A stretch of 64,000 nt of DNA, from contig JAEURP010000001.1 of NCBI GenBank assembly GCA_016788585.1, positions 62,001 through 126,000 of the forward strand, read 5' to 3'. A program made the translations under genes and the position numbers. The stretch is from Chthonomonas sp. (GTDB taxonomy: Bacteria > Armatimonadota > Fimbriimonadia > Fimbriimonadales > Fimbriimonadaceae). The stretch's first letter is position 1. Every line of letters starts with the position of its first letter. The notes under the pieces are model-generated. The model did no database searches. It was given only the letters and a program-made list of their open reading frames with translations, and had not been told where the DNA came from. Positions 26,960 through 36,221 of this stretch are shown here, in pieces.

Positions 26960-28159
26960 ATGCCCTTCGCAACAATTCCTGAAGCTCTAGCCGAACTACA
27001 AAAGGGCCGGCTGATCATTGTCGTCGATGATCCGGATCGAGAAAATGAGGGCGACCTGGTTTGCGCCGCCGAAGAATGCACGCCAGAACTGATGAACTTT
27101 ATGTTGCTTCATGGTCGCGGTGTACCGTTCATTCCGACCACCTCCGAGCGCCTTCAAGAACTTGGCATTCCGATGATGACGAAGCAGAACACCGCACGCT
27201 ACGGGACTGCGATGGCCGAAACTGTCGACGCGCTCCATGGCGCAACTACAGGTGTCAGCGCGGCCGACCGGACCTTGGCAGTCAAGGTTTTTGTCGACCG
27301 AGGGGCCAAGCCGACCGACCTCGCGCGACCTGGCCACATTATTCCGTTGCGTGCCGAGTCCGGTGGAGTTCTCCAAAGGGCGGGGCATACGGAGGCAATT
27401 GTTGATCTGATGACTCTCGCGGGTTTTCAGCCAACTGGCGTGGGTTGCGAGATTCTCAACGAAGACGGAACGATGATGCGTCTGCCTGAGCTTGAAAAAT
27501 TTGCCGAAAAGCATGGGCTCATCATCGTCACCATTGCCGACCTTATCGCCTACCGACGGCAAAACGAGAGACTCATCGAGCGAGCGGCCGGGCCAATTGA
27601 TTTCCCAACCAAGTTCGGCCACTTTCAACTTTACGCCTACCAGCCGAACGTCGAACACGATCCCTATGTCGCCATTGTTAAGGGGGACGTTTCCGGGGGC
27701 GAGCCTGTCCTCGTTCGAATGCACAGTTCTTGCCTAACTGGGGACCTCCTACACTCGCTCCGTTGCGACTGCGGCGACCAACTCGAAATGGCGTTGCGAA
27801 TGATTGAAGAAGAAGGGCGCGGCGTGGTTGTTTACATCATGCAGGAAGGCAGGGGAATCGGCCTGATTCCGAAGCTCAAGGCGTACGAACTGCAGGATCA
27901 AGGTATGGACACCGTTGAGGCGAACTTAGCTCTGGGTTACAAAGCTGACCAACGGAATTACTCCCTGGGAGCGCAAGTACTGGCCGATCTAGGAGTCTCG
28001 AAGATACGCTTGATGACGAACAACCCAGCCAAGCGCGCTGGCGTGGCCGGTTATGGCCTTGAGTTTGTTGAGTTTGTTCCCATCGTCGCTCCAAGCGACC
28101 CCAATCGCGAGAAGTATCTCGCGACGAAGGCCGCGAAGATGGGGCACATGCTGCCTTAG
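26960..28159 (+). CDS. ribBA: Bifunctional 3,4-dihydroxy-2-butanone-4-phosphate synthase / GTP cyclohydrolase II
   Basis: This 399-residue fused enzyme makes both precursors of riboflavin. The N-terminal half is RibB, with 'VVDDPDRENEGDLVCAAE' at 20-37, 'HGATTGVSAADR', 'GHIIPLRA' and 'RAGHTEA'. Residues from about 205 are RibA: 'VRMHSSCLTGDLLHSLRCDCGDQ' holds the zinc-binding Cys residues and 'QEGRGIGLIPKLKAYELQD' the catalytic part. Both active sites look complete. Other rib genes are not nearby and no FMN riboswitch is visible upstream. The stop shares TTAG with the helicase stop. Confidence 0.96.
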   Translation: MPFATIPEALAELQKGRLIIVVDDPDRENEGDLVCAAEECTPELMNFMLLHGRGVPFIPTTSERLQELGIPMMTKQNTARYGTAMAETVDALHGATTGVSAADRTLAVKVFVDRGAKPTDLARPGHIIPLRAESGGVLQRAGHTEAIVDLMTLAGFQPTGVGCEILNEDGTMMRLPELEKFAEKHGLIIVTIADLIAYRRQNERLIERAAGPIDFPTKFGHFQLYAYQPNVEHDPYVAIVKGDVSGGEPVLVRMHSSCLTGDLLHSLRCDCGDQLEMALRMIEEEGRGVVVYIMQEGRGIGLIPKLKAYELQDQGMDTVEANLALGYKADQRNYSLGAQVLADLGVSKIRLMTNNPAKRAGVAGYGLEFVEFVPIVAPSDPNREKYLATKAAKMGHMLP

Positions 28160-30186
28160 CGCTTGTGCTTCGGCTTGAAGCCTGCTGGCTTCTTGCCCTT
28201 TTTCGGCTTTGCCTTAAACGACTTTGGCATTCCGTTCGGTCGTGGTCGACCCGTCTTCGGGCTCAAAACCGTCGCCGGGCGATCCTTTACCGGTGACTTC
28301 TTTCCAGGATGCTCGGGCCGAGCCGAATCCTCGCGCTTTCTTCGCGGAGCAGCCTCTTCGGTTGGGCGGCTTTGATAGGATCGTTCGCGATTTCCCCAAG
28401 GCCGTGCCGGCCCCTCGGGCTTGCGGTGATTGCTACCAAAGTCTCTCTTTCCTCGGCTATCGGGCTTACCGCCGCGGTCCTCATAGCGGGGACGATCGTA
28501 GCCGTCATTCCTTCGCTCGTAGCCGCCCCGGCTCTCGTTTTTCTTACCTTCCCATGGACGGTTCGGGGCAACCGGACGATCTCGTCGCTCATACCCCCGA
28601 TCTCCATAAGTCGAAGGCCGGCTCTCTCTTCTAGAATCGCGTTCTCCGAAGCTCTTGCGCTCCCAGGGCCGCTGGTCGCCTGATGACCTCTCACGCCGGT
28701 CTTGATTCCGATCTCCATAGCTGGGTCGGCGATCCTGATCTCGCGAATCTCGGCCCTGATAGCCGCCTCGAGAAGATTCATCGCGCCTCTCCCAAGGACG
28801 GTTATTAGCAGCGGGTCGCTCACGTCGCTCGTAACCGCCGCGATCGTCGTTTCTGTGGCCATGTGCCGCTGGTTCTCTTCGTTCCCAAGGACGATTGCTT
28901 GTGGCTGGTCGCTCACGTCGATCGGGCGCTCGGTCATCCTCGCGTGGTCGCCTAGACTCTTGCTTGTAGAACGGCATTGTCGAGTGGGGCTCGCGCTTAA
29001 CAATCGGGCGAGGTCCGCGACCCTTTTCATCCATAGGCTGCGAACGCTCTCTGGCCCGGCGACTTCGCGCTTCTTCTCGCGCAAAAGGTGATTCCGGTGC
29101 AGTTGCAATCGAGTAGCCGACCGTTTGCTCCAACGCTGCTAGAGATCGCACCTTTTCGGGTGTAACGAAGATAATTGCTCGACCCGTGGCGCCCGCTCGA
29201 CCCGTTCGACCAATCCGGTGGACGTAGTCGTCATGATCGTCCGGCAAATCATACTGGACAACCAGGCTGATATCCTTCACATCGATACCGCGTGCGGCGA
29301 TGTCGGTCGCGACCATCACGCGGTACTTGCCATTACGGAATCCGGTGATCGCGGCGGTGCGCTGGTTCTGAGTTCGGTCCGAATGGATTTCAACGGCGTC
29401 GAGAGCCATATGGCGCATCGCCTCGGCAACCCGCTTGGCTCCATACCGGGTTCTCGTAAAGACCAGCGCCTGACCCTCAGTTGCACAAATTAGCTTATGA
29501 AGCAAGTCGTACTTATCGAGCTGAGGAACGAAAACCGCACTTTGATCGATGAGGTGAACGGTTGAACCAGGCGGTGAAACTTCGACCCGCTTGGGGTCCT
29601 TCATAAACTTCTTAACCAACGTCGCGATCGTGTCGGGCATTGTCGCGCTGAACATCATCGTGTGCCGTTCCTCAGGCAACTTGCTCAAGATCATTTCGAT
29701 CGCGGGTTGAAAGCCCATGTCGAGCATGCGATCGGCCTCATCGAGAACAACCTTATTGAATTCTCGCAACCGAATATGACCCTTTTGAACATGGTCGAGA
29801 AGGCGTCCTGGAGTTGCAACAACCAAACCCGGGTTACGGCGCAGGTCGGCATTTTGACCCTGCATTCCAACGCCCCCTACAAGCACGGCAGTGCGGAAGC
29901 CAAAGGCCTGGGCAAACGGTCGAAGTGCGGTTGCGATCTGAGCCGCAAGTTCTCTTGTTGGAGCCAGAATCAAGGCGCGTCCAGCATCTTCTCGCATGCG
30001 AGCGATTAGCGCGAGTCCAAAAGCAAGTGTCTTGCCTGTACCGGTTTGTGCGATGCCAACCAGATCGTGCCCTTCAAGAATAAGTGGCGTTGATTCAGCC
30101 TGGATTGGCGTAGGAGTCTTGATCCCCAGCGCGTCGAGCTGCGGGCCGAAATCGGCCGGCAGGCCAAGTGATGGGAATGTCTCCAT
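28156..30186 (-). CDS. DEAD-box RNA helicase with long Arg-rich C-terminal tail
   Basis: In this 676-residue protein the helicase core covers residues 1-370: Q motif (22-34), 'AQTGTGKT' (46-53), 'PTREL' (76-80), 'DEAD' (149-152), 'SAT' (180-182) and 'HRIGRTGRAG' (323-332). The remaining 300 residues are low-complexity and basic, with repeats around 'NRPWERR' and 'GGYERR' and a Lys-rich end. Bacterial relatives with such tails act in ribosome assembly or cold-shock RNA unwinding, and the tail probably binds RNA and may drive phase separation. The repeats also create long false frames on both strands. Confidence 0.94.
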   Translation of the reverse strand: METFPSLGLPADFGPQLDALGIKTPTPIQAESTPLILEGHDLVGIAQTGTGKTLAFGLALIARMREDAGRALILAPTRELAAQIATALRPFAQAFGFRTAVLVGGVGMQGQNADLRRNPGLVVATPGRLLDHVQKGHIRLREFNKVVLDEADRMLDMGFQPAIEMILSKLPEERHTMMFSATMPDTIATLVKKFMKDPKRVEVSPPGSTVHLIDQSAVFVPQLDKYDLLHKLICATEGQALVFTRTRYGAKRVAEAMRHMALDAVEIHSDRTQNQRTAAITGFRNGKYRVMVATDIAARGIDVKDISLVVQYDLPDDHDDYVHRIGRTGRAGATGRAIIFVTPEKVRSLAALEQTVGYSIATAPESPFAREEARSRRARERSQPMDEKGRGPRPIVKREPHSTMPFYKQESRRPREDDRAPDRRERPATSNRPWERREPAAHGHRNDDRGGYERRERPAANNRPWERRDESSRGGYQGRDSRDQDRRPSYGDRNQDRRERSSGDQRPWERKSFGERDSRRESRPSTYGDRGYERRDRPVAPNRPWEGKKNESRGGYERRNDGYDRPRYEDRGGKPDSRGKRDFGSNHRKPEGPARPWGNRERSYQSRPTEEAAPRRKREDSARPEHPGKKSPVKDRPATVLSPKTGRPRPNGMPKSFKAKPKKGKKPAGFKPKHKR

Positions 30187-30335
30187 GGGGAGGTGCGATG
30201 GTACCAGTTAAGGCTGTGGAAAAGCTACTTTTGAAGCCAATGGCCCCAGTCGAACGACGAAGTCGGAAGTTCGAAGATCGTCGTTTGTAGCTCGTCCTTC
30301 GTACTTCAACTTCTCATCTTGTTCTAAAATCGCTC
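30187..30335. repeat. Degenerate GAAG/CTTC-rich spacer
   Basis: This is the divergent promoter gap between the helicase and the M42 peptidase. Around 30255-30310 it is built of short related words: CGAAGTCGGAAGTTCGAAG on the left and CCTTCGTACTTCAACTTC on the right, which are roughly complementary. A comparable spacer with other words follows the peptidase gene. Confidence 0.4.
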
Positions 30336-31385
30336 ATGCCTCGATTCGAGATCGACCGCGAGTACCTGAGCAAGACGCTCATTGATTTGCTCAACACGCC
30401 TAGCCCGACGGGCGATACCGACTGGGCAATTAGCTTTGTCGAGCAGGAACTCGAAGTCTTTGGCATCCACGCGGGGCGAACGTACAAGGGTGCGCTCGTG
30501 GCCAACATGCCTGGTCTGTCCGAGGAAAGGCCCCGAGGATTAACCGCCCATGTAGACACCCTCGGAGCCATGGTCGCAGAGATCAAATCGAGCGGACGGC
30601 TCCGGATCAGCGCCATTGGCGGCATCAATTGGCCGAGCATCGAGAGTGAAGGGGTGACAGTGATGACCAAAAGCGGCCGCGGTATCCCCGGCTCGATTGT
30701 TCTGGAGAATGGGGCGGCCCACGTCAGCCGCGAGGCGACAACAAAAGAGCGCAACTCCGATTCGCTTGAAATACGGATTGACGAGGTCACGTCTAGCGCG
30801 GAAGAAACGCGAATGCTTGGGATCGAAGTGGGTGACTTCGTTTACATCGATCCCCGAGTTGCATTCAACGAGACGTCTGGATTTATTCGGAGTCGATTCC
30901 TAGACGACAAGGCTTGCGTCGCTGCGCTGCTAGCCGCTCTTAAGGCAATTAGCGACGCAGGTGTGACACCGATGCGCCGCACAAGCGTGCTCATTAGCAA
31001 CTTTGAAGAAGTCGGGCATGGGGGAGTGGACGGCCTTCCCGATGACCTAGCCGAACTCCTCGTGCTGGATATGGCAGTTGTTGGCAAGGGTCAGCAAGGC
31101 AGCGAGTTCCATTGCTCAATTTGCGTAAAAGACTCAGGAGGCCCGTACAGCCGCCGATTCACCGACAAACTTCGTTCGATTGCGGAAAAGGCAGCGGTCG
31201 AGCTAAAGCCGGATATCTACCCCCACTATGCAAGCGATGGAACACAATACTGGGGAGCTGGTGGGCGAGCTGAAGTCGCCTTGATTGGACCGGGTGTGGA
31301 TACCTCTCACGCCTATGAGCGCACCCACATTTCGGCTTTGGTGAGTACGGCAATTCTTATTGCCGAGTACTTGATTGAGGAGTAA
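30336..31385 (+). CDS. M42 family metallopeptidase (aminopeptidase/deblocking type)
   Basis: This 349-residue protein belongs to the tetrahedral (TET) aminopeptidase group, cytosolic dinuclear metal enzymes that trim peptides. Metal ligands can be seen in 'LTAHVDTLGAMV' (His), 'RFLDDKACVAAL' (Asp), 'NFEEVGHGG' (Glu pair) and 'VLDMAVVG' (Asp), with 'AYERTH' near the end as the last ligand. Length and order match the family. It is flanked by two low-complexity spacers and shows no operon partner. Confidence 0.92.
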   Translation: MPRFEIDREYLSKTLIDLLNTPSPTGDTDWAISFVEQELEVFGIHAGRTYKGALVANMPGLSEERPRGLTAHVDTLGAMVAEIKSSGRLRISAIGGINWPSIESEGVTVMTKSGRGIPGSIVLENGAAHVSREATTKERNSDSLEIRIDEVTSSAEETRMLGIEVGDFVYIDPRVAFNETSGFIRSRFLDDKACVAALLAALKAISDAGVTPMRRTSVLISNFEEVGHGGVDGLPDDLAELLVLDMAVVGKGQQGSEFHCSICVKDSGGPYSRRFTDKLRSIAEKAAVELKPDIYPHYASDGTQYWGAGGRAEVALIGPGVDTSHAYERTHISALVSTAILIAEYLIEE

Positions 31386-31580
31386 CTTGGTGTTCGGTGT
31401 TCGGATTTCGGTTCGCGGTCGGGGTGAGGGTTACAGGTTCAAATTGCTCCTGCTGCTTCGGCGTCAAAGCCTTCTGAAACCTGCAACCCGAAACCTATTC
31501 CCCCTAAGACCTCAAGATTCTGCTTTAACCCGCCGATACTTTTGCCGGGAGCCGTTCCCACTTGGAGTTTCGTAAGAGGT
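31386..31580. repeat. Word-repeat spacer with inverted halves
   Basis: This 195-base gap starts with repeated TTCGG words (about 31393-31420). Then GGGTTACAGGTTCA (about 31427) and TGAAACCTGCAACCC (about 31478) form an imperfect inverted repeat about 40 bases apart. Its plus-strand end holds the ribosome site of the MerR gene. It does not resemble a known mobile element. Confidence 0.45.
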
Positions 31581-31844
31581 ATGCCAAACAATAAGCGCCG
31601 AGCCGAGCAGGCGGTGGGAATCAGTGGAGCCAGCGCCATCACAGGTGTCGAAGTGCATACGCTTCGCTACTGGGAACGTGAGTTCCCCGAGTTCCTCTAT
31701 CCCACTCGCACTGATGGTGGACAACGGCGCTATCGCCCCGAAGACATTCAGACCGTGTTCACGCTAAAGAGACTGCTCCGCGACGAGATGTTCAGCATCG
31801 CAGGAGCACGAAAGGCCCTCCGCGATCAAAGGCGAGCCGCATAG
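31581..31844 (+). CDS. MerR-type DNA-binding regulator, HTH domain only
   Basis: This 87-residue protein consists of little more than a MerR winged helix: 'GVEVHTLRYWEREFPEF' (recognition region) and 'TDGGQRRYRPEDIQTVFTLKRLL' (wing and second helix pair). No effector domain follows, as in CarA/MlrA-like minimal MerR proteins. The ATG at 31581 has AAGAGG a few bases before it; an upstream Met at 31542 would add 13 unrelated residues. One base separates it from the convergent dockerin gene. Its target is unknown. Confidence 0.82.
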   Translation: MPNNKRRAEQAVGISGASAITGVEVHTLRYWEREFPEFLYPTRTDGGQRRYRPEDIQTVFTLKRLLRDEMFSIAGARKALRDQRRAA

Positions 31845-31845
31845 T

Positions 31846-33345
31846 TCAGTCGTCAATCGCACCAAAGTTCGAAATGACAATGTCGATATCTGCGAAGTCC
31901 ACTTCGTAGGTACCGTCGAGATCAGAATTACTTGGACCAGTGTTGCCAAAATTCGAGATCACGAGATCGATGTCCCCTGCATCCACCTCTCCGTTAAGAT
32001 CTGCATCTCCGTTTGGCAAAGTGAACGAAGCACTCGCTCCCGAATTGGTGATTGTAATGCCAACTTGGCGACGGAGCCAATGTGACGTCTCCACAGAAAG
32101 GGTGTAGGAGCCAAATGCGGTCGTATTGAAGGTGATTTGGCCCGACATGCTGGTGATAGCCAAGCCGGAATTGATGGTGGTTGTACCGCTCTTGAGCCTG
32201 TACTCCACTTGGTGAGACCCGAGAGCACCGATAAAGTCGTTTAGCGCGATGTTACAGGTCACGGTCCGCGTCATGCTGTTTACAAGGACCGATACGACGG
32301 AAGCAGTCGTGTTGGTCGTTACCAAGTCCGCGCGGCCATCGCTGGTGAGATCACCACTCGCGATGTGAATGGGATTTGCATTGGCGTTTACTGATGTGAC
32401 TGAGCCCAAAAGCATGGTGCCGTTTGTTTGCACGGCAAAGACTTGGGGGCCAGAGCTTGAACCAGTAATAATCTCCGCTCGACCATCGCCATTCAGGTCG
32501 TTAGCAATAGTGGCCACTCCATTGCCGCCAATAATGCTCGAAGATGCAAAGATAAACCCTCCGCCGGTGCTCCGGTGGGTACTCATTACCGTCGAATTGG
32601 AAGCCGCCACGATGTCCGCGTTCAGGTCGCTGTCCACATACGCCGACACGATCGTTCCCGCTAGGGCCGATGTCGTGAAAGTACTGACGTATACAAGGTT
32701 TGGTCCCGACCAGTTCGTGAAAGCAACGGAACTACCGTAGTTAAGCGCGAGTTCTTGCTTGCCATCGTTGTTCATGTCCCCGATGGCCATCGAGGTAACG
32801 GTCCCCGCGATCGGAACCGAAGTGTTGATTCCGCTAGAGAAGCTGCCGGTGCCAGTTCCCATGAAGCGCGTAACCAACGGAAGGGAGGGATAGGCGACCG
32901 CAATGTCGAGGTGCGTATCGTTGTTGAAGTCCGATAACGCTAAGAATCTCGCCCCAGCGCCCGCTGGATAGGTGCTTAACTCCAGAAACGTGCCAGCACC
33001 TTGATTCGCCATTATCTTTATCGAGCCTGCGCCATCTGCGCAGACAAAATCGAGCAAACCATCCTCATTGAAATCCCCAGCAGCCGCATTGACCATTGGA
33101 CCTCCAGTCGATGAAAAAATTGGGGCTCCAAAGAATCCAAATCCATCGCCTGGAATCACAAAGAAGGCGTTGGCAAGCACGCCGAGATCCTTCTTTCCGT
33201 CACCTGTAAAGTCACCAATCAAAGTTACTTTGGGGTTTGCCACACTGGTGATTGGCAAAAGCGACGCAAAGGTGATGGTCTGGCCAGGAACAATTGCCAC
33301 AGCACACAGGGCAGGCACTAATCCAGAACAACGAGAAAAACGCAT
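31846..33345 (-). CDS. Secreted FG-GAP/VCBS repeat protein with dockerin-like tail
   Basis: This 499-residue protein has a signal peptide ('MRFSRCSGLVPALCAVAIVPGQ'). About five to seven FG-GAP/VCBS repeats follow ('IGDFTGDGKKDLGV', 'DFNEDGLLDFVCAD', 'DFNNDTHLDIAV', 'DMNNDGKQELAL', 'DLNGDGRAEIITG', 'DLTSDGRADLVT'), forming a calcium-binding beta-propeller. The end has the shared beta-sandwich ('IALNDFIG...TSHWLRRQVGITI') and two dockerin-like loops ('NGDADLNGEVDAGDIDLVI', 'DLDGTYEVDFADIDIVI'). I use the ATG at 33345 as it begins the signal peptide. It is one of five such tails in this region. Confidence 0.85.
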   Translation of the reverse strand: MRFSRCSGLVPALCAVAIVPGQTITFASLLPITSVANPKVTLIGDFTGDGKKDLGVLANAFFVIPGDGFGFFGAPIFSSTGGPMVNAAAGDFNEDGLLDFVCADGAGSIKIMANQGAGTFLELSTYPAGAGARFLALSDFNNDTHLDIAVAYPSLPLVTRFMGTGTGSFSSGINTSVPIAGTVTSMAIGDMNNDGKQELALNYGSSVAFTNWSGPNLVYVSTFTTSALAGTIVSAYVDSDLNADIVAASNSTVMSTHRSTGGGFIFASSSIIGGNGVATIANDLNGDGRAEIITGSSSGPQVFAVQTNGTMLLGSVTSVNANANPIHIASGDLTSDGRADLVTTNTTASVVSVLVNSMTRTVTCNIALNDFIGALGSHQVEYRLKSGTTTINSGLAITSMSGQITFNTTAFGSYTLSVETSHWLRRQVGITITNSGASASFTLPNGDADLNGEVDAGDIDLVISNFGNTGPSNSDLDGTYEVDFADIDIVISNFGAIDD

Positions 33346-33439
33346 GTACTCATTGTAAGGAAGTTCTGCGAAAATCCAACGAAATTTAGGATGCGTAATC
33401 CTGGGAAGCGAGGCAGGGACTGATATACTGACTGAGCCC

Positions 33440-35737
33440 ATGACCGTCAAAGACATCTTCGAAACCTTGGAATACGGGCCGGCGCCCGAAGAGGCAAAGG
33501 TTGCCCAGCAATGGATCGACGATCATAAGGGTGAATTCGGGCACTTTATTGACGGCGAATGGCGCGGCGGGGCCTCGCATTTCGACAGCTTTAACCCATC
33601 AAATGGCGGCAAACTTGCACAGATCGCGCAAGGGTCTTCTTCGGATGTCGATGATGCGGTGGCGGCGGCGCGGGCGGCATTGCCGGCGTGGCAAAAGCTG
33701 AGCGGCGCGGCGCGGGCGCGGTTTTTGTACGCCATCGCGCGGCAGATTCAGAAGCATTCGCGGCTGTTCGCGGTGCTGGAGACGATGGACAATGGCAAGC
33801 CCATCCGCGAGACGCGCGACATTGATGTGCCCTTGGTGGCGCGGCATTTTTATTCGCACGCGGGCTGGGCGCAATTGCGCGATTCGGAGTTTCCGGGCTA
33901 CGAGCCGGTGGGCGTTTGCGGCCAGATTATTCCGTGGAATTTTCCTTTATTAATGCTCGCGTGGAAAATCGCCCCCGCGATCGCCATGGGCAACACCGTG
34001 GTGCTGAAACCGGCGGAATTTACGTCATTAACGGCGCTTTTATTCGCCGAAATCTGTGCGCAAGTTGGCCTCCCGGCGGGCGTGGTAAACATCGTGACCG
34101 GCGACGGCGAGACCGGCAAAGCCATCGTCGCGCATAAAGACATTGATAAGATCGCCTTCACGGGCTCGACGGAAGTCGGGCGAATTTTGCGGCGCGCGAC
34201 GGCGGGAACAGGCAAGAAATTATCGCTGGAATTGGGCGGAAAATCGCCGTTTATTGTCTTCGAGGATGCGGACTTGGACGCCGCTGTGGAGGGAATGGTC
34301 GACGCGATCTGGTTCAACCAGGGCCAAGTCTGCTGCGCGGGCTCCCGCTTGCTGGTTCAAGAAGGCGTCGCCGAAAAGGTGATCGCTAAGACCAAGGCCC
34401 GCATGGAAAACCTCCGCGTGGGCGATCCGCTCGATAAGGCGGTGGACGTCGGCGCGATTGTGGACCATGTGCAACTCGACCGCATTTCGGATTTGGTTGA
34501 ACAAGGCGTCACCGAAGGCGCGACGAAGTTCCAACCTAAATCATTTGCCTGCCCGAAGGATGGCTGGTACTACCCGCCGACCCTTTTGACCGACGTCGGC
34601 CCCGCTTCGACCGTAGTTCAGGAAGAGATTTTCGGCCCGGTTTTGGTCGCGATGACCTTCCGCACTCCCGACGAGGCGATCGCCTTGGCGAACAATACGG
34701 TTTATGGATTGGCGAGCAGCGTCTGGACCGAAAACCTGAACCTGGCCCACGACATCGCAAGCCGGATTAAGGCCGGCGTCGTTTGGGTGAATTGCACGAA
34801 CCAATTCGACGCCGCGGCGGGCTTCGGCGGCTACCGCGAGAGCGGATTTGGCCGGGAAGGGGGCCGGGAGGGGCTTTATGAGTATTTGAGGGAAATGGCG
34901 GGACATGGAGGGACCTTGAGGGACGTAGCTAAGTCCAGCCAAGTCCCACCACGTCCAGCAAAGTCCCTCGACGTCACACATAAGCTTTTCATCGCCGGCA
35001 AACAAGTCCGCCCCGACGGCGGCTACAGCCTCACCATTCACGGCCAAGAAGTGAGCCGCGGCAATCGCAAAGACATTCGCAACGCGGTCGAAGCGGCCGA
35101 AGGGGCGTTGGGGTCTTGGTCGTCACAAACTGGCCACGCGCGGGCGCAGATTCTCTACTATCTTGCCGAAAACCTAGCCGGAGAGCGCGAACGAATTGGC
35201 GTTAGCGACGCTGAAATGGATGCCTCGATCGAGCGCATCATGCATTACGCCGCCTGGGCCGATAAGTACGATGGCGCGGTGCATCAGGTGCCGATGCGCG
35301 GCCTGGTCTACACGCGCAACGAGCCGATTGGCGCGTGCGGAGTGGTTTGTCCGGATGATGCTCCTTTGCTTGGTTTCCTCAGTTTGGTTCTGCCTTTGAT
35401 CGCGATGGGCAATACGGTGGTCGCGATACCAAGCGAAGCCAATCCATTGCCCGTTTGCGAACTCATCCGCGTCATCGAGGCGAGCGACGTTCCGGGCGGT
35501 GTCTTGAATATCGTAACGGGCCTTCGCGAAGAACTTGAGAAGACCTTAGCCGAGCACGACACGCTTCAGGCAATTTGGAACTTCGGCCCGAACGGCGCAG
35601 AGACCGAGACGATGAGCGCGGCGAATCTCAAACAGACCTGGATCGGCCACGGCGAGGACTTCTGGGCTGAACCGGGGCGCGAGTGGCTGAGGAAAGCGAC
35701 TCAGGTGAAGAACATCTGGGTTCCATACGGGGCATAG
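33440..35737 (+). CDS. ALDH16-like aldehyde dehydrogenase with a second, inactive ALDH domain
   Basis: In this 765-residue protein, residues about 30-490 are a complete aldehyde dehydrogenase: 'IIPWNFPLLM', 'FTGSTEVGR', 'LELGGKSP' and the nucleophile Cys298 in 'NQGQVCCAGSR'. Residues about 515-765 are a shortened second ALDH domain ('GVVCPDDAPLLGFLSLVLPLIAMGNTVV', 'GGVLNIVTG') with no catalytic Cys. This is the arrangement of the ALDH16 family, where the second domain serves dimer contacts. The linker (about 34905-34980) is built of repeated GTCCAGCCAAGTCCC-like words. The substrate is unknown. The next gene starts with GTG directly after the stop. Confidence 0.9.
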   Translation: MTVKDIFETLEYGPAPEEAKVAQQWIDDHKGEFGHFIDGEWRGGASHFDSFNPSNGGKLAQIAQGSSSDVDDAVAAARAALPAWQKLSGAARARFLYAIARQIQKHSRLFAVLETMDNGKPIRETRDIDVPLVARHFYSHAGWAQLRDSEFPGYEPVGVCGQIIPWNFPLLMLAWKIAPAIAMGNTVVLKPAEFTSLTALLFAEICAQVGLPAGVVNIVTGDGETGKAIVAHKDIDKIAFTGSTEVGRILRRATAGTGKKLSLELGGKSPFIVFEDADLDAAVEGMVDAIWFNQGQVCCAGSRLLVQEGVAEKVIAKTKARMENLRVGDPLDKAVDVGAIVDHVQLDRISDLVEQGVTEGATKFQPKSFACPKDGWYYPPTLLTDVGPASTVVQEEIFGPVLVAMTFRTPDEAIALANNTVYGLASSVWTENLNLAHDIASRIKAGVVWVNCTNQFDAAAGFGGYRESGFGREGGREGLYEYLREMAGHGGTLRDVAKSSQVPPRPAKSLDVTHKLFIAGKQVRPDGGYSLTIHGQEVSRGNRKDIRNAVEAAEGALGSWSSQTGHARAQILYYLAENLAGERERIGVSDAEMDASIERIMHYAAWADKYDGAVHQVPMRGLVYTRNEPIGACGVVCPDDAPLLGFLSLVLPLIAMGNTVVAIPSEANPLPVCELIRVIEASDVPGGVLNIVTGLREELEKTLAEHDTLQAIWNFGPNGAETETMSAANLKQTWIGHGEDFWAEPGREWLRKATQVKNIWVPYGA

Positions 35738-36196
35738 GTGACCGAACCTCTCTTCCCGCTACATTACTTCGACCACTCGAAGAAAGAGCGCCACGTATAC
35801 GAGAATCTGGAACTCACCTGGATGTCGATTGAGGTTTACGATTCGGAATCTCCCGAGGATTCAGCTCAATCCACTTTCACCGACGCTCTATTGCGGCCCG
35901 TAAAGATCAAGTTCTTTCATGAAGAGACAGAGCAATTTGAGTTACTCTTTCTCGAGCCAGATCCGAGGGCTGCCCAATGGCTGAATGATTACGTCATCCC
36001 ACCAATTGAAAACCACAAAACGACTTGGAAGGAAGCATTAGGATGTATTTCTGCCGCGTTGCTTTTAGCGATGGGATTCGGCTACGGCTTCAGGGCCAGC
36101 GGTCCTATGGGGCCAATCGTGCTCGGCATAATCATTGTCGCGGTCATAGTCCTTGCGTGCAGGGATCGGTGGCTTGAGAAAAAGGCTAGAAAGTAG
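35738..36196 (+). CDS. Hypothetical membrane protein
   Basis: This 152-residue protein of no recognised family has an acidic N-terminal soluble part of about 100 residues and two membrane helices near the end ('LGCISAALLLAMGFGYGF' and 'IVLGIIIVAVIVLACRDRW'). The GTG start abuts the ALDH stop codon, so co-translation is likely. No promoter is seen between them. Confidence 0.65.
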   Translation: MTEPLFPLHYFDHSKKERHVYENLELTWMSIEVYDSESPEDSAQSTFTDALLRPVKIKFFHEETEQFELLFLEPDPRAAQWLNDYVIPPIENHKTTWKEALGCISAALLLAMGFGYGFRASGPMGPIVLGIIIVAVIVLACRDRWLEKKARK

Positions 36197-36221
36197 CCTG
36201 TGATCTTGTTATACTAAATTC

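Noticed and set aside
28287-29108. Long reading frame (273 codons) inside the helicase gene
   Set aside because: It shares the strand and lies in another frame of the Arg-rich repeat tail; its protein is Arg/Ile/Ala-rich low complexity without family features.
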